From the NCBI GenBank assembly GCA_022385805.1, contig MU277681.1:72160-136159 (forward strand): a stretch of DNA of 64,000 nucleotides, written 5' to 3'. The position numbers and the translations under genes are program-made. Origin of the DNA: Pilatotrama ljubarskyi. Lineage: Eukaryota; Basidiomycota; Agaricomycetes; Polyporales; Polyporaceae. Shown here one piece after another: positions 48,709-59,679 of this stretch. The notes beneath the pieces are model-generated. The model ran no database searches. It worked only from the letters and a program-made list of their open reading frames with translations, and had not been told where the DNA came from. Position 1 is the stretch's first letter; each line of letters opens with the position of its first letter.

Positions 48709-51700
48709 ATGGCTTCCCCACGCTCGGTCCCACCTCCAATCACCCTGACCTCTGCAAACGAAGCCATCGACAAGGACGACCCGCATGTACACCGGCGCAG
48801 GTTCATCGGGCCCATGCCAGCCGCCGCCCTCTCTGAGGTAGACAACAAGCGTCGGAAGCGAAGGAGAACCCTCCTCCAGGGCAGACGCGGAGACGCGAGC
48901 AGCAGCAGCAGCGACGACTCGGATTCTAGCAGTCTCTCAGACGTCATCCACAGATACGCCCTCGAGTTCTTCCTCAGGCATGGCGGGAAGCGGGAGAACT
49001 GGGGCGAAAGCCAGGCGAAGAGCGTGCGGGCGGAAATGCGTAGACGCTGGCGAGAAAGCGACTGGGGTAGGGCGCGGAAGGAGCAGCGTCAGGGCGGGAG
49101 CACACCGAAGTGGGTTGGGAACTCCTTCGACGTTGGGGTGTTCCTCGGGGTGGACATCCTGGACGAGAACCTCGACCCGGCTTCTAGGAGCACCTCCTCA
49201 CAGGCTGGCACCTCCCGTAACTCCGCCGCCGTACCGCAAATTAATGTGTCTACACCCAGTCCTTCTGCTGGGGCGGAGACCTTCATCACGGCCCGGTCCC
49301 ACCTCAGCACTTCACCTCCCGAAGAGCCAGGGCCATCGAACTTGTCTCCGAACGTGTCCCGGGACCAGGAGTCTGTCAGGCCAGCAAGTGCGACCTCGTC
49401 CACAGCTCTCCTGGCACCGTCCAGCTCTCACCACGGCCAGCTTGCTGGTCAGCCATCCGGTGGGGAGGCGGAGTTATCCAACAAATCCATCCCTCCAGCT
49501 TCCGCTGTTGCGGCCAACGGGCATGTTTCACCACCGCACTCTCCTGAAGAGGCCAGAAAGGGAAAGGGGAAGGGGAAGGACGTCCATGTTCACTATGAGG
49601 AACCTCCTGCTCCGCCGTCGGAAGTCCTCGCACGTAGCGGTAGTGCCGTAGAGGAGACAAGTGCCGGTGCAGCAGAACAGGCTACAGCCGAGAACCAGAT
49701 AAGGTGGGGAGACGTCATCATGAGAGGTGAGTACACTGCACTATGATAGTATACAGTGCTCACGCACGCATAGACCGTATGCTCGTCAGGGTCTCATATA
49801 CGGAGGACGCTGTGCCTCCTACCTTCGATGAGTCCCAGAACCGTACCACAAGACACCTGGAAAACGAGGGCTGGGTCGAGTACATCGTCGCGTGGCGCAA
49901 AGACCGTCTCGAGCTGTACGAGGATCACGTATGTGGTTATCGACTCCGGCGCAATGCTGCATGACCAAACGCCGCCTCTAGCATACCCCCGGGAAAGAAT
50001 GGCTGACGGGGCACAAGCGGCTCTCGTACGTTGTGCCATTGGGTGCTTCGACCACCCGCCTATCCCTGTACTCCTTCGTCGACCTCACGTTCTGCTTGGC
50101 ATGTCCTCCGGCGTCCCTCCGCATAGATGGCAAACGCCGCCCGCATATATTCGGCAATTATAGAGGAACGAATGTGTTCGTCTTTAAGATCAAGTGCCGT
50201 ACAAGGGCGGTCGACTGGGTCTGGCAACTATGGTACGCCAATGAGCACCTCACGCTGGCCCTTACCGACCGCTAACCAACGAACTTTTCTCTCTCTTCTT
50301 TCACAGGCGTCACCTCGGCGGCCAACTCCCGCCCACCATCGAGATCCGCAGCCCGACGCTCGACACGCGAATCACGATCGACGTGCCCGGGTTCGACACC
50401 GCCGACCTCGACGCCGCCTACGCCGTTTTCACGCGCGCGAACATTATCGGCCTCTGCGCCAAGTTCCTCGGCACCGCGCCCGAGTTCCGCGCGCTCATGG
50501 AGCGTGAGCGCGCGGAAGGGGCGACGTTCGAGCTTGCCTGGCGCCACGGCACGAACCTCGACTGGGTCTGGCGCGAGTCCGACGTGCGCGACAAGCCGCG
50601 CAAGTGGGCCGTCTTGTGTGGGCTTGCGCTCGCGCAGGCTGGGCGCCCGGCGCACCTGGAGTTCAGGCGCAAGAGGCATTTACCGACCCATTTGCGCATG
50701 CGGGATGGGACGCGGCTGGACGAGCCGCCTGCGGTGGAAGGATACCTCGACCGCATAAGGCCGAACTCGCAGCTCAAGCAGTCGGTGTACTTGGTGACGC
50801 ACGACGGATACCTCTTCGCGCTCAATCCCGCACGGGCCCACCCGCCCCCTGCCCCCGGCGCGCCCGAACCCGCATCGTCTATCCCCGGAAGCGGCCCCAG
50901 CGCTCAGGGTGCATCAGACACGGCCGACACACGACGCAGAGCAGAGGTGCGACGCGGGCAGCTGCAAATCCTCGATGCCACAGGAGTGTCGGACTTGAGG
51001 AACATCGTCGCCGTCCGGCGCGCGTTCCAGCTCATCCCGCGGCAGAGGGAGCGCGTGAGCGCGCCGCGCGAGGCGGACTGGGAGGACACGGCGGGGTTCT
51101 GGGCGCAGGAAGAGCGCGGCGAGGGCGACGACTTGGACGACGGCGACGCGGGCGGGGAGGCTGGCCTCGCCCGCGTGGCTGTGAAGGACCGGGCGCGCCT
51201 CCGGATGAGGCGGTCGTTCGAGCTCGTGCTCACGTCCGGGAGGGTCGTCAGATTCGAGGTGCGCTACCCATCCATCCTCGCGTACGCTGGGGGAACTCAT
51301 CCGCTACGGAAGGCGTACTCGTGCGCAGCCGCGCAGGAGTGGATCGTCCGCCTCCGCCCGCTCATCTCGTACTGGAAGAAGCGCCACCAGTACGACGCGC
51401 GGCTCGAGATGGACATCGCGCACGCCAGCACGGGCCGCCCGCCCATTACGCTCGCGCGCCGTCGCGAGGACCGACACCACGGGCACGGACACGGGCATCG
51501 GCACGATGTCGGTGCAGAGGACACACCGCCGAACCGCGACGCGTCGCTGCCAGATCTGGATTTCTTCTTCAATTGGTGCGTACTGGACGGATGTCGGCCG
51601 ATTCTGAAGTGCGGGAGGCTGTATGGACGGAAAGGCTGGTGGGGGCAGTACAAGTGAGTCTCACTCCCTCCATCCTCGGGCTCACGAGCAGTCGCTCAAC

Positions 51701-52197
51701 TCCGCTATGTCTCGCGGTGGGATAGACACATTCAGCTCGTCCTCATATCTGCACACCTCGTGCAATTCCACATCAGCGGGCGGACCTCCCTGCACCACCG
51801 GCGCGACAAAGTGATCCCCTTGCTCGACGCGTACCTCTGCTCGGGCTACTTCGCCGCGCAATATCTCCCCGAGGGCCAGTACGACGCGAATGCGCCGCCG
51901 GTCGCGCGGCGGTACCAAGACGGGCTCGAGACGGACGACAGCGAAGAGGACACGCTGTTCGTCGTGTGGTACCGCGCTGCTCCGAAAGGCGCTGCTCCCG
52001 GCGTCAGGAGGAGGAACGAGCAGGCGGATGTGCCGCCGCTGAAGGCGAAGCGGAAGGCGGCGGTGTTCCGGACGCGGAGTAAGATGGAGAGGGACGCGTG
52101 GGTGTGGGCAATCAATGTGGAGATCGAGAAGGTCGCGCGGGCGTCGAGGGAGAGGGAGGAGGCTGTAAGGCGTGCAGGGGAGTTGCTCAAGACGTGA
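48709..52197 (+). CDS. PH-domain protein of the Spo71/Mug56 type
   Basis: Yeast Spo71 and fission yeast Mug56 act at the prospore membrane during sporulation. A matching role in basidiospore formation is only inferred. Six exons (48709-49726, 49774-49928, 49982-50232, 50307-51258, 51313-51653, 51726-52197) give 1062 aa in phase. The N-terminal 330 residues are disordered, apart from a helical block HRYALEFFLRHGGKRENWGE and WVGNSFDVGVFLGVDI. The first PH region runs from MLVRVSYTEDAVPP through EGWVEYIVAWRKDRLELYED and KIKCRTRAVDWVWQLW. A second spans EGYLDRIRPNSQLKQSVYLV to SCAAAQEWIVRLRPLISYWK. A third strand-rich block is HIQLVLISAHLVQFHISG to RSKMERDAWVWAINVEIEKV. The 54-nt intron 51259-51312 is in frame, and its removal gives the smoother RFEAYSCAAAQEW. 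The start at 48709 is the first ATG in frame. Confidence 0.85.
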
Positions 52198-52424
52198 GGC
52201 TCGGGCGCTGGTAGGGACTGGGAGGATATTCCGTACACGATTTTACCTTACCTTGCTGACGAGGATTTGCTTCATCATACCCAAGCACGGTCGATAGTCA
52301 TGGTATACCCTGTTCAGCGTGCCACTAATATCTCTGTGTAATGTATGTGTATAGCGAGAGCAACGGAAGACTGATGCGCTAGCAAACTTGAAAGTAAAGG
52401 GCCTGTCGAAAGCCGCGGGCACGA

Positions 52425-53056
52425 TCATGCCTGCTTGGGACGTTTTACTAGAGAACGCGAGCGTTATAGGGACTGATATGTACAAAGCGGGCGTGGGCGT
52501 ACCTCCATATTTGCTGCGAGCCGTTAGTCTGCCTACTACACCGCTGAAGTCGAGGGTCCCCCTGACGACCTTGTACCTGTAGACAGCCGTTCAGTCAGAA
52601 CATGGCATTGCGCCGGATAACCGACGTTACTTACCGGACACCGGGAAGATCCTGCGTACGCCCACCACGGATGAGGACGACACTGTGGTCCTGCAAATTG
52701 TGACCCTCTCCGGGGATGTACGCCTGTACGGTCTTGCCGGTCGAGAGTTTGACCTTTGCGACTTTACGCTTGGCGGAGTTGGGCTTCTTGGGCTTTGCGA
52801 TGAAGATCTGGCTGACGACGCCCTTCTTCTGGGTGTTTCCCTCGAGCAGCGGGGACTTGGACGCCTTGACCTTCCTGGGGGGCTTTCGCCGGGTCGCCTG
52901 GTTCAGAGTAGCGGGGGCGGGGAGAGAGGGGTGGAATGCGCGGGCGAAGGCGGGGAGGGCGGGGCGGGCGAGGGTAGGGGCGAGTGCACTCCGGAGCAGG
53001 GCTTGTGCGGACGATGGCCGGGAGAGGCTGGCGGCGAGTCGTAGGGGAGGGAACAT
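52425..53056 (-). CDS. MRPS12: Mitochondrial small-subunit ribosomal protein uS12m
   Basis: uS12 sits at the decoding centre of the mitoribosome. Three exons (53056-52635, 52576-52503, 52447-52425) give 172 aa. The first 50 residues are Ala/Arg/Ser-rich without acidic residues, a mitochondrial presequence. The mature part begins [12 protein letters not shown] and includes [60 protein letters not shown] and [13 protein letters not shown]. It ends KYGVKRPKQA. The PNSAKR and GGR..DLPGV motifs are diagnostic. The last exon is only 23 nt, and without it the frame would run on with non-conserved sequence. It is divergent from NSE2. Confidence 0.96.
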
Positions 53057-53252
53057 GGCGGCGGCTGGCTCTAGTAGCAGCTGCAGCTGTCTCCTCGCTG
53101 TTGGCGGTCAAGTGCGTGGGCGCTTGCTCAGAGGCGCGGTGTGGCCTGCCCTGAAGCGGTCACACGCGCGTCTCGTCGCGACCAGAGACGCGTCTCATCC
53201 ACGCTCACGTCCTCCATCGCGCTTTGTCTGTCCTTGTCTCGCGTCTGCCACA
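53057..53252. promoter_or_regulatory. Bidirectional promoter, uS12m and NSE2
   Basis: Only 196 bp separate the two divergent ATGs, so both 5' UTRs and core promoters must overlap here. No clear TATA box was seen. Confidence 0.6.
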
Positions 53253-54573
53253 ATGCCTGTTGCCAGCTCCTCTCGCTCAAAACGACAGCGCAGAGCGCCC
53301 TCGTCTGACATCGAGGAAGACGGCCCCAGCCAAGCCCCTCAGCCACAGGAAGACGTCGACATGGACGACGAGCAGGAGCAGCAGCCGCGCCGCTCCAAAA
53401 AGGGCGTCAAGAAAGAGAAGAAGGGCAAGAAACGCGCGCAGCAGAAGGACTCGGACGGCGAAGACATCGTCGAAGAGGAGGAAGAGGACATCCCCATCCC
53501 CGACCTCGGAGACCACCCGCTCGACAAGGACCAGGCGCCCAAGCTGCACGGGCTCGCCACGGACTGGGGCCTTATGCGCACAAAGGTCCATCTGCAGGGG
53601 TACAGATTCATTCGCGAGGTCGCCGCGTCCATTGCCGAGTTTACGGAAGGAGAGAAGGGCGAGAAAGTCAGTCGTGTCTGTGCTCGTGTGCGGCCCAGGC
53701 GGTGGCTTGACGGACGATGTAGGCGTTGAATCAAGTTGATACCCTCATGCGCGACCTTCTGGATACCGAGCACGAGCTTGTCACGCACGAAGCCGTCTTG
53801 GAAGGCTTGCACCAGAAGCTAGCCAGGAATGAGAAGATAGTGAGCACAGGGTTGGCGCCGCGGCACAACTCAGCAGCGCTGACAGCGGCACAGGAGGGCG
53901 TCACGGACAAGTACGAGCAAGGTGTCCGAGAACACTTGGACCAATACAGGCACAAGACCGCGCGTCAGAAGTACGCCAAGAACGACCACTATCAGAAGTT
54001 CAAGCAGACTGTATATGTGGGTACCTTTATTACCTTGGATCTCGCACCTGTCGGGGCTTTTGACGATCCACTCTCTGCACGCAGGAGGTCCAACATCCGG
54101 ACACCGCGATGCCGCCTTTGACCGATCTTATCCCTCGAGGTCAGTGTCCGGGATCTCTTGATGTGACAAATGTCGCCCATCTGAGCCCTTCCTTCAGAGG
54201 AGGGAGACGACAGCGACGACGATGACGACCTCCAGATCGGTGGCGTCACCCAAGACTACAAGTGCCCGCTCTCACTAACCATCCTCGTCGACCCGCTCAC
54301 TTCGTATGCCTTGCCGCCTTGTCCCCTCGTATACGCTGACCTAATCCTCCATGCAGGAAACTATGCGGCCACTCATACTCTGCTGAAGCAATCAAAGACT
54401 ACCTCGGGCACTCGCGCGCCCGCAGGAAGGAGTGTCCCGCGACGGGCTGCAAGAAACAGATCTCCCTCGCCGACCTCGAACCTAACAAGGAGCTTGCGAA
54501 ACGGGCGAAGGAAGCGGCGCGCCGGGAGCGCGCGAGGGAGGAGGATAGCGATGACGGGGAGGTCATCGAATGA
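53253..54573 (+). CDS. NSE2: E3 SUMO ligase Nse2/Mms21 (SMC5-SMC6 complex)
   Basis: Nse2 is the SP-RING SUMO ligase of the SMC5/6 genome-stability complex. Six exons (53253-53666, 53723-53839, 53894-54016, 54085-54139, 54198-54303, 54357-54573) give 343 aa in phase. The N-terminal 90 residues are acidic/basic and disordered (KKGVKKEKKGKKR). A coiled-coil segment follows that would bind the Smc5 arm (LNQVDTLMRDLLDTEHELVT, EHLDQYRHKTARQKYAKND). The SP-RING is near residues 235-310: DYKCPLSLTILVDPLTS, KLCGHSYSAEAIKDYLG and ECPATGCKKQISLADLEPN. The ligands visible are C, C-x-H, C and C in the expected order. Intron 2 (53840-53893) is in frame. The C-terminus ends in an acidic EEDSDDGEVIE. Confidence 0.95.
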
Positions 54574-54882
54574 GCTTCTGGTCGGCCACTTAGGTTCGGT
54601 TCTCATGCTTTTTCGCTATGCTCGCAGTCTACTGTACCACCGTAATGGTAAGCTATATCCGCGAATTGATTCGCTACTAGACTACCAGTCCACAGGGGTA
54701 TCCTGGTCCGACCTACACATTTTCCCATCCTAAGGACCGCTAGGACGGGATAGAAATCATCCACCTTAGCTCTCCTCACTTACCGTTTCGACTCCGTTGC
54801 AGGATCACCATCACGCTACTTCCAGCGCCGCGCGGCACCGGCGCCGACTCGCCATCCCATAAACCCAAGGTACATGCACGCC
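54574..54882. other. Convergent 3' regions
   Basis: 309 bp between the NSE2 stop and the stop of the DUF6914-like gene. It should contain both 3' UTRs. No gene seen. Confidence 0.5.
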
Positions 54883-55458
54883 TCAGAGCGCGCAAACCCG
54901 AGAATCCTCGACCGGCCTCGGCATAACCCCATCATGCGCACTCTCATGATGCAGCAACCCCCACTCCTTCGCCTCCCCCTCCAGCGCATCCACATCCTGG
55001 CACCGCACGCACCCCCTCTCTACCAAGCCCCTTACGCAATGCAGCGTCCACGTCCGGCACGTGAACACCTCGTAGGGCTCCGGGGGCCTCGTCAAGTCCA
55101 CCTCGTCGATCCACCTCATCTTCTCCTTCCACCCCGCCTCATCCCCAGGGCAGGGGTCGCAGTGCCCGATGCGCAGCGCCCCGGCGAGGAGAAACGCGCG
55201 CATGATGCCCACCGCGGTGTGCGGCGCGCTGTCGCAGATCCACCCGTCGCCGAGCTGCTTCACGTTGAACTTGTACCCGCCCGAGGGCGTGCGGTATTGG
55301 TAGAGCGCCCAGTGGAAGCCGGCGCGCGGGTCGCGGTCGCGGATGAAGAGCAGGAGGTAGATCGCGCCCACCTCGAGGCGGGTCTCCTCCGGGAGGCGCT
55401 TGGCTGTGGGGACGGGGCCGGTGGATGCCACAGTACTGGTAGTGTCGGTGGTGGACAT
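54883..55458 (-). CDS. DUF6914-like basidiomycete protein
   Basis: A single-exon frame of 191 aa from ATG 55458. The N-terminal 20 residues are Thr/Ser-rich. The body contains GAIYLLLFIRDRDPRAGFHW, ALYQYRTPSGGYKFNVKQLG, DGWICDSAPHTAVGIMRAFL and PYEVFTCRTWTLHCVRGLVE. It ends with VDALEGEAKEWGLL. This pattern (LLLFIR..GFHWALY, K-x-NVKQLG-x-GW, CRTW) resembles a large uncharacterised agaricomycete family I know as DUF6914. The assignment is from memory. No catalytic residues can be named. The conserved Cys, His and Trp could form a small enzyme-like fold, but this is not demonstrated. It is divergent from uL29m. Confidence 0.75.
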   Translation of the reverse strand: MSTTDTTSTVASTGPVPTAKRLPEETRLEVGAIYLLLFIRDRDPRAGFHWALYQYRTPSGGYKFNVKQLGDGWICDSAPHTAVGIMRAFLLAGALRIGHCDPCPGDEAGWKEKMRWIDEVDLTRPPEPYEVFTCRTWTLHCVRGLVERGCVRCQDVDALEGEAKEWGLLHHESAHDGVMPRPVEDSRVCAL

Positions 55459-56036
55459 CGTGCACCAGTGTCTGTGTTGGCGAGTGAAGCGCGTGGCGGC
55501 GGAGGTACGGTATTGGATGTAGCTGCGAGATGGATTCTGAGAGTGTGTGATTCCGAGTGGGATCTTTGAAATGAGGGCAAGAGTGGGTATAGGTACGCGA
55601 TTGCTCGCGGTGCAAGGAGCTCCCAGTATACGTGCGCCGTGCGGACTCTTGGGCGACTCGATGGAGCCTGCCAGAGCCCTGCAAGTCGATGGTCAAGGAA
55701 CGGCGGATCCTCCGCAAGAATACCGTCTAGATTTTGCAGCAATTACCCCAACACGAGGGCTCCTGGTATCAGTGCAGTCAAAACAGCGGCAAAACGGATA
55801 CTGGTCGCGCTCTGAGGAGATGTGGCTGCGATTGGCGAGGCTGAGGACGACGAGGACGAGTTCGGCGTCTGCCCGTGACATGTACAACCGTGACATGCTG
55901 TGACGTGGTAATCCCTGCGTTGTACAAGCGCCCACAACTCAGTTTCACTAGGCGCCCATCTGGGTCTTGCATCTGTCCCTCACCTGTCCTCGTCCGCGGT
56001 ACCGCTCTTCCCTCTTACCGGGTACCGCCTTTCAAA
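55459..56036. promoter_or_regulatory. Divergent intergenic region, DUF6914-like and uL29m genes
   Basis: 578 bp separate two divergently transcribed genes. No discrete element was identified; short frames in it lack motifs. Confidence 0.4.
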
Positions 56037-57041
56037 ATGCTCTCATCAATACCCACACGGGCAGCCCGCTCTCTCAGCGCTCTCCCCACCTTGGCAAGGC
56101 GCACGCTCGCGACGCACGTCCCGGCGCCCTCCGCCTCCTCCTCGAGCGCGGCCGCGGCGAACGGGTACGGCACGCCAGATGGCCCGCTGAGGCCTCACCT
56201 GGGCATCGAGGTGAACCCGAACCACGGGCTGTTCGCGTTCTTCCGGAGGAAGGAGAAGGACGGGAGGGTGTGGTACGACACGGTCGAGGACGCGGATATC
56301 GTTGCGGACAAGAGCGGTACGTCCTGGTTTAGTATCATGTCTCCACCCATCATGCACGGTGCGGCTTGGTCGGCCGTGTGCGCGTGCGGTGGTGTTGGGG
56401 TAAGAAAGGAGGGGCATGCTGACGGTTTGGGTGTGTGACGACGGCTAGGTCGGGCTTGGACGGCGGCGGAGCTGAGGCGGAAGAGCTTCAAGGACCTGCA
56501 CACGCTGTGGTACGTCGTCCTGCGGGAACGAAACTTGCTTGCGACGCAGCAGGCGGAAGCCAGGCGGCTGGGTGCGACTGAGCAGGCTCTCGGGCTGTGG
56601 GCCAAGGCATACCGGGTACGTCTTTTCGTTGCCAGTCCCTACCCCTTGTTCCACCCCCCGGATATCTCGGTCTTCTGGCGTTTTGCTCGGGATCGCTATT
56701 CCTCATGAACTGCCGACTGCTTTTCGGGGATATCTCGCCACGACGCTACATGTCGTCCGTTGGAGCATGTGCTGAGATATCCTGTACCACAGTGCCGGAA
56801 AACGATGGCCCGCATCAAATACGTGATCAACGAGCGGCGCATCGCATACGAGGGCGCTCTCAAGATCTACAACGAGCAGCGGGAACAAGTGCTCAAGCAG
56901 GAAGACAGCATACGCGCCGCGGCGGAGGCGCAGGCTGCGCGCGAGGAGGAGAAGAAGGAGAAGGAGCAGCGGAGGGGGCGCACTGCCGCAGACGTCGCGG
57001 CCGAGAGTCTGTTCGAGACCGTCCCGGCTGCGTCGAATTGA
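56037..57041 (+). CDS. MRPL4: Mitochondrial large-subunit ribosomal protein uL29m
   Basis: uL29m (yeast Mrpl4, human MRPL47) sits near the mitoribosomal exit tunnel. Three exons (56037-56316, 56449-56615, 56793-57041) give 231 aa. The presequence is Arg/Ser/Ala-rich ([20 protein letters not shown]). The MRP-L47 domain is clear: [20 protein letters not shown], the join [40 protein letters not shown] and [20 protein letters not shown]. The C-terminus is a charged helix ([15 protein letters not shown]). Intron 2 is 177 nt, longer than average here. The downstream neighbour is convergent. Confidence 0.94.
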
Positions 57042-57405
57042 TGTGGGTTTTAGACGTATGTGTAGAGCGCGTAATCGCAGGCATGCGTTGGATGCGACGT
57101 TACATGTATGGGTGCAAGTGCAGGGCAAAGAAGGGACCGGTGTTTGCATCAAGGGCGAGCCTTCCAGTACCCTGAGGCTCCGCAGTGAGCCCCAATAAAG
57201 CCGTCAGGAGCTGTCATGGTACAGGCGTGCACCCGAGTCGACAGGTCCGGTCTCCGATGGAAAAGTCCGTTTCGGAGGGTTATGTCTCCCATCACGGCTG
57301 ACCAGCGGACGCTGGCCGCACTAAGGAGGCGTGTCTGGGTGTGATTGCGCCTTTTAGCGGAAGAGGGTCCCGTACTTACAGTGTTTGTATGCGCTGTGTA
57401 CCGGG
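57042..57405. other. Convergent 3' regions
   Basis: This lies between the stops of uL29m and SDHAF1. It should contain both 3' UTRs. No gene seen. Confidence 0.5.
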
Positions 57406-57773
57406 TTATGAAGCCGATCGGGAGGCCTCCTCTCTCCTTCCTCTGTTCTGCTCTCCCCACTGCACCATCTCGGAGCTCACCCAGCAGTCGCGAACCTTGG
57501 GGTCCTCGTACATCTCTATCTGCCTCCTCCCCCGCCGCAGCAAGTGTTCAATTGTCGAGATGTCTCGGGGAGAGACGGCAGTCGCTTGCGTCTTGAACGA
57601 GTAGCGGACGAACAAGCGGAATTTGGGCTGCGAAGAGGGCGGCTTCGTGTTCACCATCCGCAATGCTCTGTACAGTGTACTTCAGTGCGATCATACGCAT
57701 GAGGGTAGGTGAATGCGGACCTGCGGTAGAGGGAGAGTACTTCCCTCTGGAGTCCTGAACGTCGAGCAGACAT
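57406..57773 (-). CDS. SDHAF1: Succinate dehydrogenase assembly factor 1, LYR protein
   Basis: SDHAF1 (yeast Sdh6) is a matrix LYR-motif protein that helps insert Fe-S clusters into the SDH iron-sulfur subunit. Two exons (57773-57721 and 57667-57406) are joined by a 53-nt intron and give 104 aa. The first exon has MSARRSGLQREVLSLYRR, where L-Y-R is the signature. The second has PKFRLFVRYSF, PRDISTIEHLLRRGRRQIEM and YEDPKVRDCWVS, matching the conserved phenylalanine and the RDISTIE/LLRRG block of the family. Without the intron the LYR motif would be lost. The C-terminal tail is polar. It is divergent from NDUFAF6, which serves complex I. Confidence 0.92.
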
Positions 57774-58105
57774 AGTCGTGGATGCAGAGACAGCCCGTTA
57801 TTGAGTACTACGCAGACAAGCAGTCGCGAGCCATACAGTAGGAATCAGGAAGCCTGCGAACGACGTGAACGGAGAGAGATTATAGTGAGGTTGTCACGGT
57901 GCTTGGCCGGGGCAGGCGCGATACGTAACGGAAGGTGACGAATGTGACAGCGCGTTCTGTCACATTCTACGCGTCATTGTGGCACCAGTCCTCGACTGCG
58001 TCCACCACCATCTGCTCGTCGTGCCCTGCTCGTCTTCCTACGTTCCTTCCTCCCGCTCGGTGTCTCCATCACAAAACGCGCATACAGCACTTTGCATTCT
58101 CTGCC
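57774..58105. promoter_or_regulatory. Bidirectional promoter, SDHAF1 and NDUFAF6
   Basis: 332 bp between two divergent start codons of respiratory-complex assembly factors. A gcgatacgtaac stretch and a repeated tgtgaca/tgtcaca motif near 57940-57963 stand out. No factor site can be named. Confidence 0.5.
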
Positions 58106-59679
58106 ATGCTGCGACAGCTCTCGAGGACACTGCCACGGCTGCAATCCCGCGCACCCAGGCGGATGCCGTGCACACCATCCAGAGCTCTGGCGACAAACTC
58201 TGCGACTTCCGATGTTGGAACGGCAGATCCCGTGGCTTATTGCAGAGACCTCGTCCGGAAACGCGACTACGAGAGCTACCTGATTGGATCCTTCTATCCT
58301 CGGCAATTCCAAGGGGCTTTCTTCGCTCTCCGTGCTTTCTACGTGAGTGAATGTCTTCCGCGCTGTCCGTTCCGTTTTTCTGGCTTCCGCCTCGTTCCGT
58401 GCCTGGCGCTTCGAGGAAACAAATCTTATGGACGCCATCGAGCATTTGCTACAGTCGGTCAAACACAGGCACGCTCTGGAGCACTGAAAATTCACTGAAT
58501 GCCGTTCAGTTGAAGAATTGCCTGCCACATTAGAAGAGAAATTTGCCCTGAATGAGTTTTTGAAGCAGTGCGGCAGCACTCCTTCCCACTTGCTCCGCGC
58601 GTGGATAGAGTTCCGCACGCGTAAACTGTGTCTGACGTCCAGGCGGCCGAGCTCGCCACAAACTATACACAGGCGCATCCTTCCTGCGGAATGCTGATGC
58701 AACACTCCGGACTAGGTGGAACTCGCGTCCGTCCAGGACACAGTGTCCAACTCCATCATTGGGAAAATGCGGATGCAGTTCTGGCGTGACGCCATCAAGA
58801 GCATCGCTGATGTACGTCCCGCCCACGCCAGAGCAGTCCCAAGCGCTGTGAAGTTCTGACCGAGGCCGAACTTAGGGCAGACCGCCGCGACACCCGATTG
58901 CGCTCGCGCTTCACGAAGCTTCCCAGAAGGCTAACCTTCCGGCTTATCACCTGCGTAGGATCATTGATGCCAGAGTAAGTGCTGCGTCGGATCCTCACTT
59001 CTGAAATTGTGGGCGTGTTGGCCTGATGTGTTGAGCACAGGACGCCGAGCTGCACACCCCGACGCACCTGACGGTCGAGTCGCTGACGGCGCATGCGGAG
59101 TCGACGGCGTCGACATTCTTCTACCTCCTGCTTTCGCTACTCAACCTCTCGTCGTCCGAGACGTTCTCGCATGCTGCGTCACATCTCGGAGTTGCGCATT
59201 CTATCCAGGTCCTACTGCGCGCGTTGCCGTATCACGCGTCGAAGGGCAGAATGGTCATCCCTGCTGAGATCACTGCGCGACACGGCGTACGGCAAGAGGA
59301 CGTCTTCCGCATGGGAGGCAGCGCCGAGGGTATTTCGGACGCGGTGTTCGAGTTCGCTACGCTAGCGAACGACAACCTGCTCACGGCACGAGCAATGTTC
59401 AAGCAGGCGGGCGGAGGCGACGGCGGCAAAGTACCGCGAATCGCCATGCCGGTGTTCCTGTATGGGGTGCGTCGTTCACAGCGCCTGCGTCGCATTCACG
59501 CGTCGTGCGGGCCGAATGCTGACGGAGAATGTTGTCTCCTGACGTTACAGATCCCGACGCGCGACTACCTCGGACGCCTTGAGGGGCTCAATTTTGACGC
59601 ATTCCACCCGTCGTTACAGTTGCGGGACTGGAAGTTGCCGTACAGGATTTGGCGTGGCTACTACAAGGGAGACTTTTGA
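58106..59679 (+). CDS. NDUFAF6: Complex I assembly factor NDUFAF6 (squalene/phytoene-synthase-like)
   Basis: NDUFAF6 is a mitochondrial protein with an isoprenoid-syn­thase-like fold needed for ND1 assembly into complex I. Five exons (58106-58342, 58716-58811, 58876-58974, 59041-59466, 59551-59679) give 328 aa in phase. The presequence is rich in Arg and lacks acids (MLRQLSRTLPRLQSRAPRRM). The domain shows DPVAYCRDLVRKRDYESYLI, FALRAFYVELASVQDTVSN, GKMRMQFWRDAIKSIADGRP and PRHPIALALHEASQKANLP. It continues with STASTFFYLLLSLLNLSS, RMVIPAEITARHGVRQEDVF and KLPYRIWRGYYKGDF. The usual Asp-rich catalytic motifs of true squalene synthases are not evident, as expected for this branch. The first intron is 373 nt. 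Confidence 0.94.
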
